This document shows positions 35,176 to 44,266 of a stretch of 64,000 nucleotides of DNA, piece after piece. Each line of letters begins with the position of its first letter. The first letter of the stretch is position 1. The DNA is from Clostridiales bacterium (lineage in GTDB: Bacteria > Bacillota > Clostridia > Christensenellales > CAG-138), in the NCBI GenBank assembly GCA_004554165.1, contig SFNQ01000010.1, positions 1-64,000 of the forward strand, in the 5' to 3' direction. A program made the translations under genes and the position numbers. The notes beneath the pieces are model-generated. The model saw only the letters and a program-made list of their open reading frames with translations. It did not search any database and was not told the DNA's origin.

Positions 35176-36195
35176 ATGAAGAAATGGATGATGCGTACAG
35201 TTTGGGATTTCATTCAGAATCAGGTGCTGGGAATGCACTGGTTAAACGATTTGATCGGCCTGGGATTCACCGCAGTCGGGCTTGATCCGTCAAACCGCTG
35301 GGTAAGCGGCTTGCGGTTTTTTCTTTACGATACCATGAAAATCATGGTGCTGCTGGGGTTTCTGATTTTTGTGATCTCGTATATCCAGAGTTACTTCCCG
35401 CCGGAGCGAACAAGGCGCATACTCGTCAGATTTCATGCAATCGGAGCCGATATCATCGCCGCGCTTTTGGGAACGGTAACGCCGTTTTGCTCCTGTTCGT
35501 CCATACCGCTGTTTATGGGATTCACAAGCGCCGGCCTGCCGCTGGGCGTAACCTTCTCCTTTCTGATCTCATCGCCGATGGTGGATCTTGGATCGCTGGT
35601 GCTTCTGATGAGTATCTTTGGCTGGGAGATCGCGGTTTTGTATGTGGCGTTGGGACTGGTGATTGCCGTGGCCGGCGGAAGGATTATTGAAAAGCTGCGC
35701 CTTGAGAATCAGGTGCATGACTTTATTCGCAATGCCAGCGTCATCGACGTACCGCGGGAAGAACTGCGCTTCAAAGACCGCATAAAATATGCCCGGGAGC
35801 AGGTGCTTGCAACGGTGAAAAAGGTGGCTCCCTATATTCTCCTCGGAGTGGGTATCGGCGCGGTCATCCACAACTGGATCCCCGGGAACATCATTGTAAG
35901 CCTGCTCGGCAGCAAGAATCCCTTTGGTGTAGTATTGGCAACGATCGTTGGTATTCCCATATATGCAGACCTTTTTGGTACGATACCCATTGCCGAAGCG
36001 CTGCTGGCAAAAGGCGCGCTGCTTGGCGTTGTACTGTCCTTTATGATGGCGGTCACAACGCTGTCCCTGCCCTCGCTGATCCTGCTGAAAAAAGCGGTGA
36101 AGCCCAGGCTGCTCGGTATATTCATCGGAATCTGCACCGCTGGAATCATTATCATGGGGTATCTTTTCAACGCGATACAGCCGTTGATCCTGTAG
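35176..36195 (+). CDS. arsP: ArsP/DUF318-type permease, probable organoarsenical or metal efflux
   Basis: 339 residues, with about eight to ten TM segments in two halves. The signature TPFCSCSSIPLFMGF holds the Cys pair typical of the PF03773 permease family, and the second half has IVGIPIYADLFGTIP. ArsP members export trivalent organoarsenicals, while others have unknown substrates. The ArsR upstream supports arsenic. Several starts are possible (TTG 35167, ATG 35176, ATG 35185); none has a strong ribosome site. Confidence 0.85.
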   Translation: MKKWMMRTVWDFIQNQVLGMHWLNDLIGLGFTAVGLDPSNRWVSGLRFFLYDTMKIMVLLGFLIFVISYIQSYFPPERTRRILVRFHAIGADIIAALLGTVTPFCSCSSIPLFMGFTSAGLPLGVTFSFLISSPMVDLGSLVLLMSIFGWEIAVLYVALGLVIAVAGGRIIEKLRLENQVHDFIRNASVIDVPREELRFKDRIKYAREQVLATVKKVAPYILLGVGIGAVIHNWIPGNIIVSLLGSKNPFGVVLATIVGIPIYADLFGTIPIAEALLAKGALLGVVLSFMMAVTTLSLPSLILLKKAVKPRLLGIFIGICTAGIIIMGYLFNAIQPLIL

Positions 36196-36281
36196 ACCAG
36201 AAGGCGAACGGCAAGGCTGAAAAGGGGGTAATCCGGGGTGTATTTGGCATTTTAACAGAAAACGCTGGGGAGGCAAATCAA

Positions 36282-36653
36282 ATGACACTGTTTGGAAAGA
36301 GGAAAAAGGAAGAAACAAAGGTTTCCGCCTGCGCCTGCAATGGGGCTTGCGAAGCGGCGGAGGTGTTGGAAGCGAAGCATGACAGCTGTCCGCAGGAAAA
36401 AGCTGGAATTTGCTGTGTAAAGGTGCTTGGCGCTGGCTGTAAACGCTGCCATGAGCAGTATGAACACGCGAAGGCCGCAGCCAAATCAATGGGCTTGTCC
36501 GTTGAAGTCGAATATATTACCGAACTGTCCAGGGTTGCGGAGTATGGCGTTATGAGCATGCCGGCGCTCGTCGTAAATGACAAGGTTGTATCCATGGGCA
36601 AAGTTTTAAAAGCCGCTGAGGTAGAGGAACTATTTCATAAACTACTGGAATAA
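36282..36653 (+). CDS. Small thioredoxin-like protein with Cys-rich N-terminus
   Basis: 123 residues. The C-terminal 76 residues match the MTH895/TM0996 thioredoxin-like fold (VKVLGAGCKRCHEQYEHAK, then VMSMPALVVNDK). The active-site pair is CKRC. The first 45 residues hold extra cysteines (ACACNGAC, CPQEKAGICC) that could bind metal. Such genes commonly follow ArsP-type permeases. It may reduce or deliver arsenicals or maintain the permease cysteines; that role is inferred. Confidence 0.87.
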   Translation: MTLFGKRKKEETKVSACACNGACEAAEVLEAKHDSCPQEKAGICCVKVLGAGCKRCHEQYEHAKAAAKSMGLSVEVEYITELSRVAEYGVMSMPALVVNDKVVSMGKVLKAAEVEELFHKLLE

Positions 36654-36980
36654 CGACAACAAGGGAAGATGACCCATCTTCTATCCTCATTTTCTAAAGC
36701 TCGAAAAGATTCGTGAACCGTGCATTTTCCGGGTAGCATGCGGAAGCGCATAATGAACACGCCAACAAAGCAGCGTTTGTTTTCAAAAAGGTTTTGGGAG
36801 GAACGCCGTGAATATATCCAAAGGTAAGGGTCAATATCGTCCCGGCGATACCGCTTTGTAAAAATCGCACAGGGAAAACCGCTTATTTACCGGGAAGCGT
36901 CACCACAATGCGAACAGATAAGCGGTTGGGAGTACCAATACGGATGCGGGCGGAAGACTTGCCTCCGCCCGCACCCTTTG
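36654..36980. other. Gene-poor gap with a mini-ORF
   Basis: GTG at 36807 follows GGGAGGAACGCC and opens an 18-codon frame ending at 36860 (peptide NISKGKGQYRPGDTAL after the start). It may be a truncated gene start or a chance frame. No other coding signal is seen. Confidence 0.35.
36945..36973 (-). terminator. Probable terminator of the nucleoside island operon
   Basis: On the minus strand TGCGGGCGGA and TCCGCCCGCA form a strong stem directly after the ribokinase stop. The downstream T tract is poor. Confidence 0.5.
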
Positions 36981-37892
36981 TCAGACGCGTTGTCGCTGGG
37001 CGCGAAAGATTTCCTCCACCTCCAGGAGCGTCGGGATGGCTACCTGCGCACCGCGACGCTGCACAGTCACGGCGGCAGCTCGGTTGGCAAAGCGAAGCGC
37101 GGATTCAATGTGCTCACCGTCTGCCAGCTTCACCGCCATGGCGCCAAGGAAGGTATCGCCGGCGCCGGTGGTATCCACAACGGGCGCTTTGATGCAATCC
37201 TCCGTGACCAGCTTGCCGTCGGAAATATAGCAGTATCCCTTGCTGCCGCGCGTGACGATTACTTCGCGAATCCCCGCGCTCATCAGCATGCGGCTTCCCT
37301 TTCCAAGGATATCCGTTCCGGTCAATGCAGCAAACTCCGTCTCATTGGGCGCGATCATGTCCGTATAGGGGAACAGCGCCTCAACCCCCTCCTTCAGGGG
37401 CGCAGGGTTGAGAATCGTGATGCATCCCTTCTCCCGGGCAATCCGCATCGCCTCTTTTACGATCGGGATCGGCGTTTCCAGCTGCACCAAAAGCACATCG
37501 CCGGGGCGGGCGTTTTTCAGCAGCCGCTCCGCATCCTCCACACACACAAAGGCGTTTGCGCCCTGGTCCAGAATGATGCGGTTGTCTCCGTTGATGAGCA
37601 GAATCACGGCAATGCCTGAGGAGACATGCTCCACGGAGCGCACGCAGCCGGTGTCCACGCCGTAGCGCGAAAGGTTCTCCTTCATCTGCTGCCCAAACGC
37701 ATCGTCGCCCACACAGCCGGCCATATGAACGCGTCCGCCCAGCTTTCCGCATGCGGCGGCCTGGTTGGCGCCCTTGCCGCCGGGATTGACAAGAAAACCG
37801 CTTCCTGTCAGCGTTTCGCCTGCTTCAGGAAGATAGGGGCTTTGGATCACCAGATCCATATTCAAACTGCCAAACACATAGATGTCTCTCAT
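36981..37892 (-). CDS. rbsK: Ribokinase (PfkB family)
   Basis: A 303-residue sugar kinase. NPGGKGANQA near residues 35-44 is the N-terminal PfkB signature; VVDTTGAGDTFLGA near residue 250 contains the anion hole and catalytic Asp. It phosphorylates ribose, or a nucleoside-like ribosyl compound, to the 5-phosphate. The start at 37892 overlaps the upstream stop (ATGA); the longer in-frame extension lies in the neighbouring gene. Its place at the end of a nucleoside-type transport operon suggests handling of the released ribose. Confidence 0.9.
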   Translation of the reverse strand: MRDIYVFGSLNMDLVIQSPYLPEAGETLTGSGFLVNPGGKGANQAAACGKLGGRVHMAGCVGDDAFGQQMKENLSRYGVDTGCVRSVEHVSSGIAVILLINGDNRIILDQGANAFVCVEDAERLLKNARPGDVLLVQLETPIPIVKEAMRIAREKGCITILNPAPLKEGVEALFPYTDMIAPNETEFAALTGTDILGKGSRMLMSAGIREVIVTRGSKGYCYISDGKLVTEDCIKAPVVDTTGAGDTFLGAMAVKLADGEHIESALRFANRAAAVTVQRRGAQVAIPTLLEVEEIFRAQRQRV

Positions 37893-39277
37893 TGGTGTAA
37901 ACTTTCCGACAGCAGTACCGTTCGATGCGCAAGTTCGCGGATGCTCAGCTTGCGGCAGTTGCGCATATAGGTATCCAGCACGTCGCCGATGGGCGTCGTC
38001 CACCTGGGATCCAGATCCTTCCCCGCCGCAATGGCGACCACGGTGCCGATCTGCGCCGCGTTGCAGTCCACATCGTAGCCCTGCATGGCGCTTATATGCA
38101 TCGTCTCGTTAAAATCGCCCTGACCAAACCACAGCGCCACCACCTCCGCAGCAGCGTTGGGATAGGCGTGAATCCAGTTATAACGGCGAAACTTTGCCTC
38201 GCATTCCTGCCAGGCGCTTTCCCAGTCGTCATGCTTGAGGCATTGATCCAGCGCAAAGCGCACGACGCTGTAGTACTCGCTGTCGCCCGGAATGAGATCG
38301 ATCGCCTGGCAAACGATCTTCCGAATGTCCGTTTCCACATAGGCCAGGCTGGCCATGATGGCGTTGAACACCTCGCCCAGAACGCCGTTGTTGTGGTGGG
38401 AAACCTGCCCGTCCATGAAGGCCAGTCGCGCCGCGTTCTCCGGATCTCCGGGGTACAGCTGTCCGCAGATCGCGCCGCGCATCTGCGCGCCGATCCACTC
38501 CCGGTAGGGATTGTTCCGGTATCCGCTCTCCGGCGGGAAAATGCCCAGCTTCAGGTTTTTCAGCGCCACATCCTCCGCCGACCAGCCCATGGGAATCAAT
38601 GCGACCCACTGTTCGGCAATATCAGCCGACGTTACCGCCGCGCCATGCAGTTCGATCGCCTGCAGCAAAGCCAGCTCGTAGGTGATGTCATCGTTGAAGG
38701 TATTGGGTGTGCGGACGTAATCGTACACCTCGCCGAAGACCTTGCGAATGTTCTTCGTCAGATACCCCTCCATGGCTGTTCCGATCGCGCCGGCGCAGAT
38801 CTGCGCCTGCCAGCCAAGGAAGGTGCGCCGTTCATAAGACGGGTTTGACCGGTCATAGCTGTACCTGGGGAATTGCAGCTTCTCCCGGTACTGTTCAAAG
38901 CTTTCATAACAGGTGTAGGACCAATAGGGGTGCGAAGGAATTCTGGGGCTTTGATTGATCAGGGCAAAGGTTCTTGCGCTGTGCCCGGCAAGCCCGGCAA
39001 TGTCGCCCTCTTTCAACAGCGCCAGGCCCCGCTCTATCATCGCTTCCGCCCGGGAGACGTCATAGCCCATATTCTCCATATCCTGCATGGCGGCGATGAT
39101 AACATGCTCCAGAGCCCCCGAGCCGGGAACGTTGCTGTGCCACTTCATGCGGGTCATTTCATCTTCGAGCGCCTCTACCTGATAGGAAAACGACCAGCCC
39201 TGCTCCTCCGCTTCCAATATCACGGGCATGGAGTTTTCCATGGTTTCATATTCTATCTGCCAAGCTTTCTTTGTCAT
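37889..39277 (-). CDS. ADP-ribosylglycohydrolase family protein
   Basis: 462 residues. The DraG-like core begins about residue 155: CAGAIGTAMEG, NDDITYELA (metal-binding Asp pair), DGQVSHHNNG...FNAIMASLA and a late GYDVDCNAAQIG (metal Asp residues). The N-terminal 150 residues are helical and family-specific. It hydrolyses an N- or O-ribosyl bond, but whether on protein ADP-ribose, free ADP-ribose derivatives or nucleosides is unknown. Its 4-nt overlap with ribokinase suggests the product ribose is phosphorylated next. Confidence 0.85.
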   Translation of the reverse strand: MTKKAWQIEYETMENSMPVILEAEEQGWSFSYQVEALEDEMTRMKWHSNVPGSGALEHVIIAAMQDMENMGYDVSRAEAMIERGLALLKEGDIAGLAGHSARTFALINQSPRIPSHPYWSYTCYESFEQYREKLQFPRYSYDRSNPSYERRTFLGWQAQICAGAIGTAMEGYLTKNIRKVFGEVYDYVRTPNTFNDDITYELALLQAIELHGAAVTSADIAEQWVALIPMGWSAEDVALKNLKLGIFPPESGYRNNPYREWIGAQMRGAICGQLYPGDPENAARLAFMDGQVSHHNNGVLGEVFNAIMASLAYVETDIRKIVCQAIDLIPGDSEYYSVVRFALDQCLKHDDWESAWQECEAKFRRYNWIHAYPNAAAEVVALWFGQGDFNETMHISAMQGYDVDCNAAQIGTVVAIAAGKDLDPRWTTPIGDVLDTYMRNCRKLSIRELAHRTVLLSESLHQ

Positions 39278-39341
39278 GCGCTTTCTCCTTTATGCTTTAA
39301 CTGCTTATCGTGCCGCGGCGGGCGGGAACAGGGACGTTCGG

Positions 39342-40250
39342 TTATTGCTGCTTCGTTTTTCGGGTCACCAGCGAGCAGATCACCATTGCCGCCAGCGTCA
39401 TCAGGTACGGCAGGGTGTTGAGCAGCTCATAGGGGATATTCAGCACCGTTTGCGCGCCCACGGCAAAATAGTCCACGGCGCCGAAGAGGAAAGCAAACAG
39501 GGTGATCAACAGGGGATTTCCTGCGCCCATGGCCTCTGCCGCAATGCCGATAAACCCGCGGCCGCCCACCATGCCGACGCTGAAGTAGCCCAGGCTCACC
39601 ATGGAGAGATAAGCGCCGCCCATCCCCGCCAGGATGCCGCAGAGGATCAGCGCGCTGCGCTTTGCCCCGGGAACAGAGATGCCTACGGAGGACGCGGCCT
39701 CTCTGTTATACCCTACCGCACGAATGTAGAGACCAAGCTTCGTGCGATTGAGAAGAAAGCACAACGCGCCCAGGGCCAGCAGGGCGGCATAGAACAGAAT
39801 GTTCTGGGCAAACAGCGCTTTTCCGATCACGGGAATCTTTGAAAGCAGCGGGATCGTCAGCGTCGGAATCACCACGCTTGGCGCTGCGGATGAGTCGCCC
39901 TTGACGCCAAGCGTCGTTTGCAGAATCAGCACGCAGAGGCCGGTTGCCAGCGTGTTGAGCGCAATGCCGGAAAGGAAGCTGTCCGTGTGCAGCCGGATTG
40001 CCGCAAAGGATAACAGTAGCGACATGGCGACGCCCGCCGCAACCGCGCCGATCAGACCCAGCACCCAGCTTCCCGTAAAGCAGGAAACAAGCGCGCCGGT
40101 CACTGCGGAAACGGACATGGATCCTTCAATATTGATGTTGATGATGCCGGCCTTGTTGGAAATCAAGGCGGCATATGCGGCGAAGATAATCGGCAGCGCG
40201 TAGCAGATGGAGGAAGTCAGGAAGTTTTCCGAAAAGATGAATTCAAGCAT
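39342..40250 (-). CDS. ABC transporter permease (BMP-linked nucleoside type), second subunit
   Basis: 302 residues with about eight to nine TM segments of the branched-chain/ribose permease family (PF02653). The cytoplasmic coupling region is RAVGYNREAASSVGI followed by LILCGILAGMGGAYLS. It pairs with the permease immediately upstream in the operon (6-nt gap). With the BMP lipoprotein and double ATPase it forms an importer like the nucleoside system YufNOPQ/NupABC. Confidence 0.92.
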   Translation of the reverse strand: MLEFIFSENFLTSSICYALPIIFAAYAALISNKAGIININIEGSMSVSAVTGALVSCFTGSWVLGLIGAVAAGVAMSLLLSFAAIRLHTDSFLSGIALNTLATGLCVLILQTTLGVKGDSSAAPSVVIPTLTIPLLSKIPVIGKALFAQNILFYAALLALGALCFLLNRTKLGLYIRAVGYNREAASSVGISVPGAKRSALILCGILAGMGGAYLSMVSLGYFSVGMVGGRGFIGIAAEAMGAGNPLLITLFAFLFGAVDYFAVGAQTVLNIPYELLNTLPYLMTLAAMVICSLVTRKTKQQ

Positions 40251-40256
40251 TCTTTG

Positions 40257-41342
40257 CTACCTCCCTTCTTTCTTGCGGCTTTTGCTGATTTGCTGCCTGA
40301 TAAGCCGTGCGCCAAAGAGGATGATCACCAGCGCCTGGATGACATAGATTACCTCGTTTGGCAGCGCGCCCATGCGTGAAGTCTGCAAAGCGCCCACGCG
40401 CAGGTAACCCAGAAACGCCGCGGCCAGCGGAACATAAAACGGGTTGTTGCCGGCGATGATGCCAATGACAAAGCCGTCAAAGCCGTAGTTGGGCAAGCTT
40501 GTCCAGCTGAAACGGTAGTAGTTGCCCAGCAAAAAGACTGCGCCGCCGACGCCTGCAAGGACGGCGCCGATCACCTGGGAGGCAACAATGGAATGGGTTG
40601 TGTTGATTCCCGAAAAGGCAGCAAACTTCTCGTTGTCGCCGGTCATGCGTATGCGGTAACCCCATGTTGTCCGGAAGAGGAACAGTCCCGTCAAAAGCGC
40701 GGCAAACAAGGCAATAAGGATATTGGAGGAAAGCCCCAGATCTTCATTGAGAAACGGCAGCCGCATGGATTCCTCCAGATAGCGGGTGGCGTTGACGTAA
40801 TCCGGATCGCCGCAAACCTCATGCAGCAGGTACATGCACAACCAGAAAACGATGTAGTTGAGCATCAGACTGGAAACAAACTCGTTGATGCCCAGGGCGG
40901 CCTTCATCTTTGCGGGGATGTAGCCGATCAAGCCGGCGATCACAGCGGCTGCGGCAATGCAGATCAGCGGGATCAGAGGGGTTCCTGCCGGCAACAGCGG
41001 AGCCAGCACGCCGGCTGCAAAAGCGCCCGCAAAGAATCCGCCCTCCACAAACATGTTGAACTGTCCGCAGCGGACCATCAGCGATACCGCCGCGCCGGTA
41101 AAAATCAGCGGAACCATCTCCCGGGCGATCTCGCTGAACGTATAGCCCGAGGAGAAAGGGGAGAGGAAGAAGGTTGTCAGCGTATCGCGAACCCCATAGC
41201 CCATCAAAAGGCAGGCCGCCGTCAGTACCGCCGCCGCAATTGCCATAGATGCGGCCAGCTTTAACGCAACGTTCCGAACGCCGGACAGCGCCCTGCCGGG
41301 CGACGGATGAAGAACGATCGGCATTTGTGTTTTAAGCCTCAT
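40257..41342 (-). CDS. ABC transporter permease (BMP-linked nucleoside type), first subunit
   Basis: 361 residues, PF02653 permease. The coupling helix region is YRIRMTGDNEKFAAFSGI, followed by SQVIGAVLAGVGGAVFLLG. It overlaps the ATPase gene by 11 nt. It is larger than its partner because of an extra N-terminal TM segment, as is typical for the first permease in this system. Confidence 0.92.
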   Translation of the reverse strand: MRLKTQMPIVLHPSPGRALSGVRNVALKLAASMAIAAAVLTAACLLMGYGVRDTLTTFFLSPFSSGYTFSEIAREMVPLIFTGAAVSLMVRCGQFNMFVEGGFFAGAFAAGVLAPLLPAGTPLIPLICIAAAAVIAGLIGYIPAKMKAALGINEFVSSLMLNYIVFWLCMYLLHEVCGDPDYVNATRYLEESMRLPFLNEDLGLSSNILIALFAALLTGLFLFRTTWGYRIRMTGDNEKFAAFSGINTTHSIVASQVIGAVLAGVGGAVFLLGNYYRFSWTSLPNYGFDGFVIGIIAGNNPFYVPLAAAFLGYLRVGALQTSRMGALPNEVIYVIQALVIILFGARLIRQQISKSRKKEGR

Positions 41343-42861
41343 CGCCGGTCACCTCCATTTGCTCGATTCCCAGCATATATCTGCCAAGCTGCTGTTCGCT
41401 GGTGTGTTCCACATCCCTAATGCGGGCGACGATCCGCCCGTCGTGAAAGACCAGAATCCGATCCGCAAGGGCGAAAACCTCGCTCAAATCGGCGCTGATT
41501 AGCAGGATACAGCATCCGGAATCCCGAAGCGCAATCAATTTCCTGTGCAAAAACTCGATGGCGCCCACGTCTACGCCCCGGGTGGGCTGATTGGCCACCA
41601 CCACGGTCGGATGACACCCGAGCTCCCTTGCTGCAACGACCTTTTGCATGTTGCCGCCGGAGAGCATGGAAATGGGCATATCCGGCGTTCCCTTCACCAA
41701 AAAGGTTTCGAGATCCGCCTGCGCCTTGCGCCGCAGGCCCTTGCGGTCCATCCATCCGGCCCTGTCTCCCTGATCATAGCTCAGAGAGATTAAGTTTTCA
41801 TAGATGCTGGCCGCCTGATTGGTTCCCACCGTCATGCGATCCTCCGGAATATGGGTCAGACCCAGTCCGCGCACCTGATGAATGCACATGCCCGCGATAT
41901 CGTGTCCAAGCACACGCACAACGCCGTCATAATGCTTACGCAGCCCGGTCAGGCAGTCCGCCACCTGCTGCTGTCCGTTGCCCTCCACGCCTGCAAGACA
42001 GAGGATCTCGCCGCGTTTTGCGCAAAAGCTCACGTCGTTGACGGCTTTCTTTCCGCCGCGGCCTGCAACGCAGAGATGCTCAACAGTCAAGGCGGTTTCG
42101 CCCGCTCGGGCGGGCCGCTTTTCCACCTTGAGGTTAACGCTCCCGCCGACCATGCGCTCCGAAATTTCCTGCTCGCTTACATCGGCGACTGCAAAAACGC
42201 CTGCATTCTTTCCGCCGCGAAGAATGGTCACCCGATCGCACAGCTCCTTGATCTCGCGCAGCTTATGGGTGATGATGACGATGGTGCGGCCATCGTCGCG
42301 CATGCGCTTGAGCTGAACGAAAAGCTGCTCCGTTTCCTGGGGCGTCAGAACCGCAGTCGGCTCATCGAGGATGATCAGTTCCGCGCCCCGTGCCAGCACC
42401 TTCAAAATCTCCACCTTCTGGGCCACGCCCACCGGCAGCGTTCCGCAAAGTGCATCGGGATCCACGGGCATGTTGTACTTCTGCGCCAGCGCCGCCGTGC
42501 CTGCACGCATTGCCTTTTTGTCCAGCAGGGCGAAGCGGCCGGCCTCCATGCCCAGGTATACGTTCTGATACACGGGAAGCTCGTTGATGAGCATGAAATG
42601 CTGATAGACCATGCCGATGCCCAGCGCAGTTGCGGCTTTCGGGGACGGGATCAGAACCCGCTTCCCGTGCCAGAAGATCTCCCCCTCCGTAGGGAGTTCC
42701 GCACCGTAGAGGATCTTCATCAAGGTAGATTTTCCCGCTCCGTTTTCACCCGCAATGGCATGGATCTCCCCTGTATGCAGGCTGAGATTTACCTGGTCAT
42801 TGGCAAGGATTCCGTTGCCAAACCGCTTGGTGATCCCGGACATGCGCAATAATTCTTCCAT
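41332..42861 (-). CDS. ABC transporter ATP-binding protein, double ATPase (nucleoside/sugar type)
   Basis: 509 residues with two nucleotide-binding domains. NBD1 has GENGAGKSTLMKIL (about 37-50) and LDEPTAVLTP. NBD2 has a degenerate Walker A GVEGNGQQQV and signature SGGNMQKVV, with NQPTRGVD as the Walker B end. This uneven pair is the family norm for ribose/nucleoside importers. It lies between the lipoprotein gene (2-nt gap) and the first permease. Confidence 0.93.
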   Translation of the reverse strand: MEELLRMSGITKRFGNGILANDQVNLSLHTGEIHAIAGENGAGKSTLMKILYGAELPTEGEIFWHGKRVLIPSPKAATALGIGMVYQHFMLINELPVYQNVYLGMEAGRFALLDKKAMRAGTAALAQKYNMPVDPDALCGTLPVGVAQKVEILKVLARGAELIILDEPTAVLTPQETEQLFVQLKRMRDDGRTIVIITHKLREIKELCDRVTILRGGKNAGVFAVADVSEQEISERMVGGSVNLKVEKRPARAGETALTVEHLCVAGRGGKKAVNDVSFCAKRGEILCLAGVEGNGQQQVADCLTGLRKHYDGVVRVLGHDIAGMCIHQVRGLGLTHIPEDRMTVGTNQAASIYENLISLSYDQGDRAGWMDRKGLRRKAQADLETFLVKGTPDMPISMLSGGNMQKVVAARELGCHPTVVVANQPTRGVDVGAIEFLHRKLIALRDSGCCILLISADLSEVFALADRILVFHDGRIVARIRDVEHTSEQQLGRYMLGIEQMEVTGDEA

Positions 42862-42863
42862 GG

Positions 42864-44063
42864 TTACTTCGTGGGGTCCAGCTTGTCAAAGAGGGCGTTG
42901 AGCGTATCCTGTGCGGTGTAACGCTTTAGGCCTGAGGCCACGCTCAACTCGCCGGCGGCAATCTGCCGGGCGGCGTCGGTGATGTCATCGCGGATCTGCT
43001 GCGGGACGATTGTCGTGTAATTCTCGTTCTCCACCAGCCCGATCATGCCATCGGCAATGCCCAGCACGTCCAGATCGCCATAGGTGAGCGTTCCCGCCAT
43101 GAATCGCTCACAGCAATCGTAAAGGGCCAGATCGACCCGCTTGAGCACGGACGTGACGATACAGGCTGCTTTCTCCGGATCGCTTTGCTGATAGTAGGCG
43201 TACTGGTCGCTGTCAACACCGATGATGAGCCGTCCATTGGCCTTTGCGCTGTCAATACAGCCAAGTCCCGCCTGGGAAGCGGCAGCAAAGAGCACCTCCA
43301 CGCCACTTTCATAGAAGTCCGAGGCCAGTCTGCTGCCCTTGGGACTGTTGGTAAAGTCGCCAATGTAGCTGTTATACGCCCGGATTGTCGTTCCGTCCGC
43401 TTCGTTGGACGCCTGTACGCCCTGCATGAAGCCGTAGGCGAAGTCGTTAATGATATCGTTTTTCGTGCCGCCGATAAATGCGGTGTTTTCCGCACCCGCC
43501 TTTGCAGAGAGCTTTGCCGCCAGCAGTCCGGCAAGATACCCGCCCTCATTTTGGCTGAACATAATGGAATGTACCGAAGGATAGCTGGCCGCCGCATCGT
43601 CCTTGATCTCCGTATCAAAGAGGATAAACCGGCGATCTGCGTATTTCGATTTGGTGCTGCAGCGCTGCAGAGGCTCGCGCATATCGGGGGAACCGACAAT
43701 GATCAGATCATAGTCGGCGTTGGCGGTCTGATTGAGTGTGGATTCATACTTGGTCGCATCGCTGCTGCCCATTTCGATGATATCCACCACCACGTCAGGA
43801 TGGTCCGTCGCAAACTGTTTCATGCCGCTTGCCGCGCTGTCCCAAAAGGACATATCGCCAAGATCTCCGCTGATCAGCAGCGCGATTTTGGTGACGCCGT
43901 CGTTGAGATCAGCCACATTTGAACCGCTCTGCTGCGCGGCGGACTGTGATCCAGCCTGATCGGAAGATGCAGAATCCGTGTTTGCTGCACAACCCATCAG
44001 CGCGGTAAACGCACACATCATCCATGCTGCAAGAAAGCAGCGGAAAGCGTATTTTTTCTTCAT
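42864..44063 (-). CDS. BMP family substrate-binding lipoprotein
   Basis: 399 residues with a signal peptide and lipobox LMGC (Cys25), a Ser/Gln-rich linker, then a periplasmic-binding-protein fold: KIALLISGDLGDMSFWDSAASGM, NEGGYLAGLLAAKLS, IIGVDSDQYAYYQ. BMP-family lipoproteins bind nucleosides (PnrA/BmpD type). It is the first gene of the ABC-DraG-ribokinase operon. No clear sigma-A promoter was seen in 44064-44216. Confidence 0.9.
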   Translation of the reverse strand: MKKKYAFRCFLAAWMMCAFTALMGCAANTDSASSDQAGSQSAAQQSGSNVADLNDGVTKIALLISGDLGDMSFWDSAASGMKQFATDHPDVVVDIIEMGSSDATKYESTLNQTANADYDLIIVGSPDMREPLQRCSTKSKYADRRFILFDTEIKDDAAASYPSVHSIMFSQNEGGYLAGLLAAKLSAKAGAENTAFIGGTKNDIINDFAYGFMQGVQASNEADGTTIRAYNSYIGDFTNSPKGSRLASDFYESGVEVLFAAASQAGLGCIDSAKANGRLIIGVDSDQYAYYQQSDPEKAACIVTSVLKRVDLALYDCCERFMAGTLTYGDLDVLGIADGMIGLVENENYTTIVPQQIRDDITDAARQIAAGELSVASGLKRYTAQDTLNALFDKLDPTK

Positions 44064-44216
44064 AACGGTGTTTTTCTCCTTGAAAAAGCCTTTTCTCGGC
44101 GGAATTGTACCTGTTCGCTCCCAAAGAGACCGCCCCCCTTAAACGGCGGGCACGATCCTGCGGCCAAGCGATTGTCGCCTGCATCGGATACAGGAGGAAG
44201 GCGCCTCCTGTGCCCG

Positions 44217-44260
44217 AAAAAGCCGCTTGCGGGGAGAATGCGCCCTCCCCGCAGGCTGCC
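44217..44260 (-). terminator. Intrinsic terminator after the DUF4430-repeat gene
   Basis: On the minus strand GCCTGCGGGGAG pairs with CTCCCCGCAAGC, followed by GGCTTTTTCGG. It separates the PHP/DUF4430 operon from the ABC operon. Confidence 0.85.
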
Positions 44261-44266
44261 GGATTA

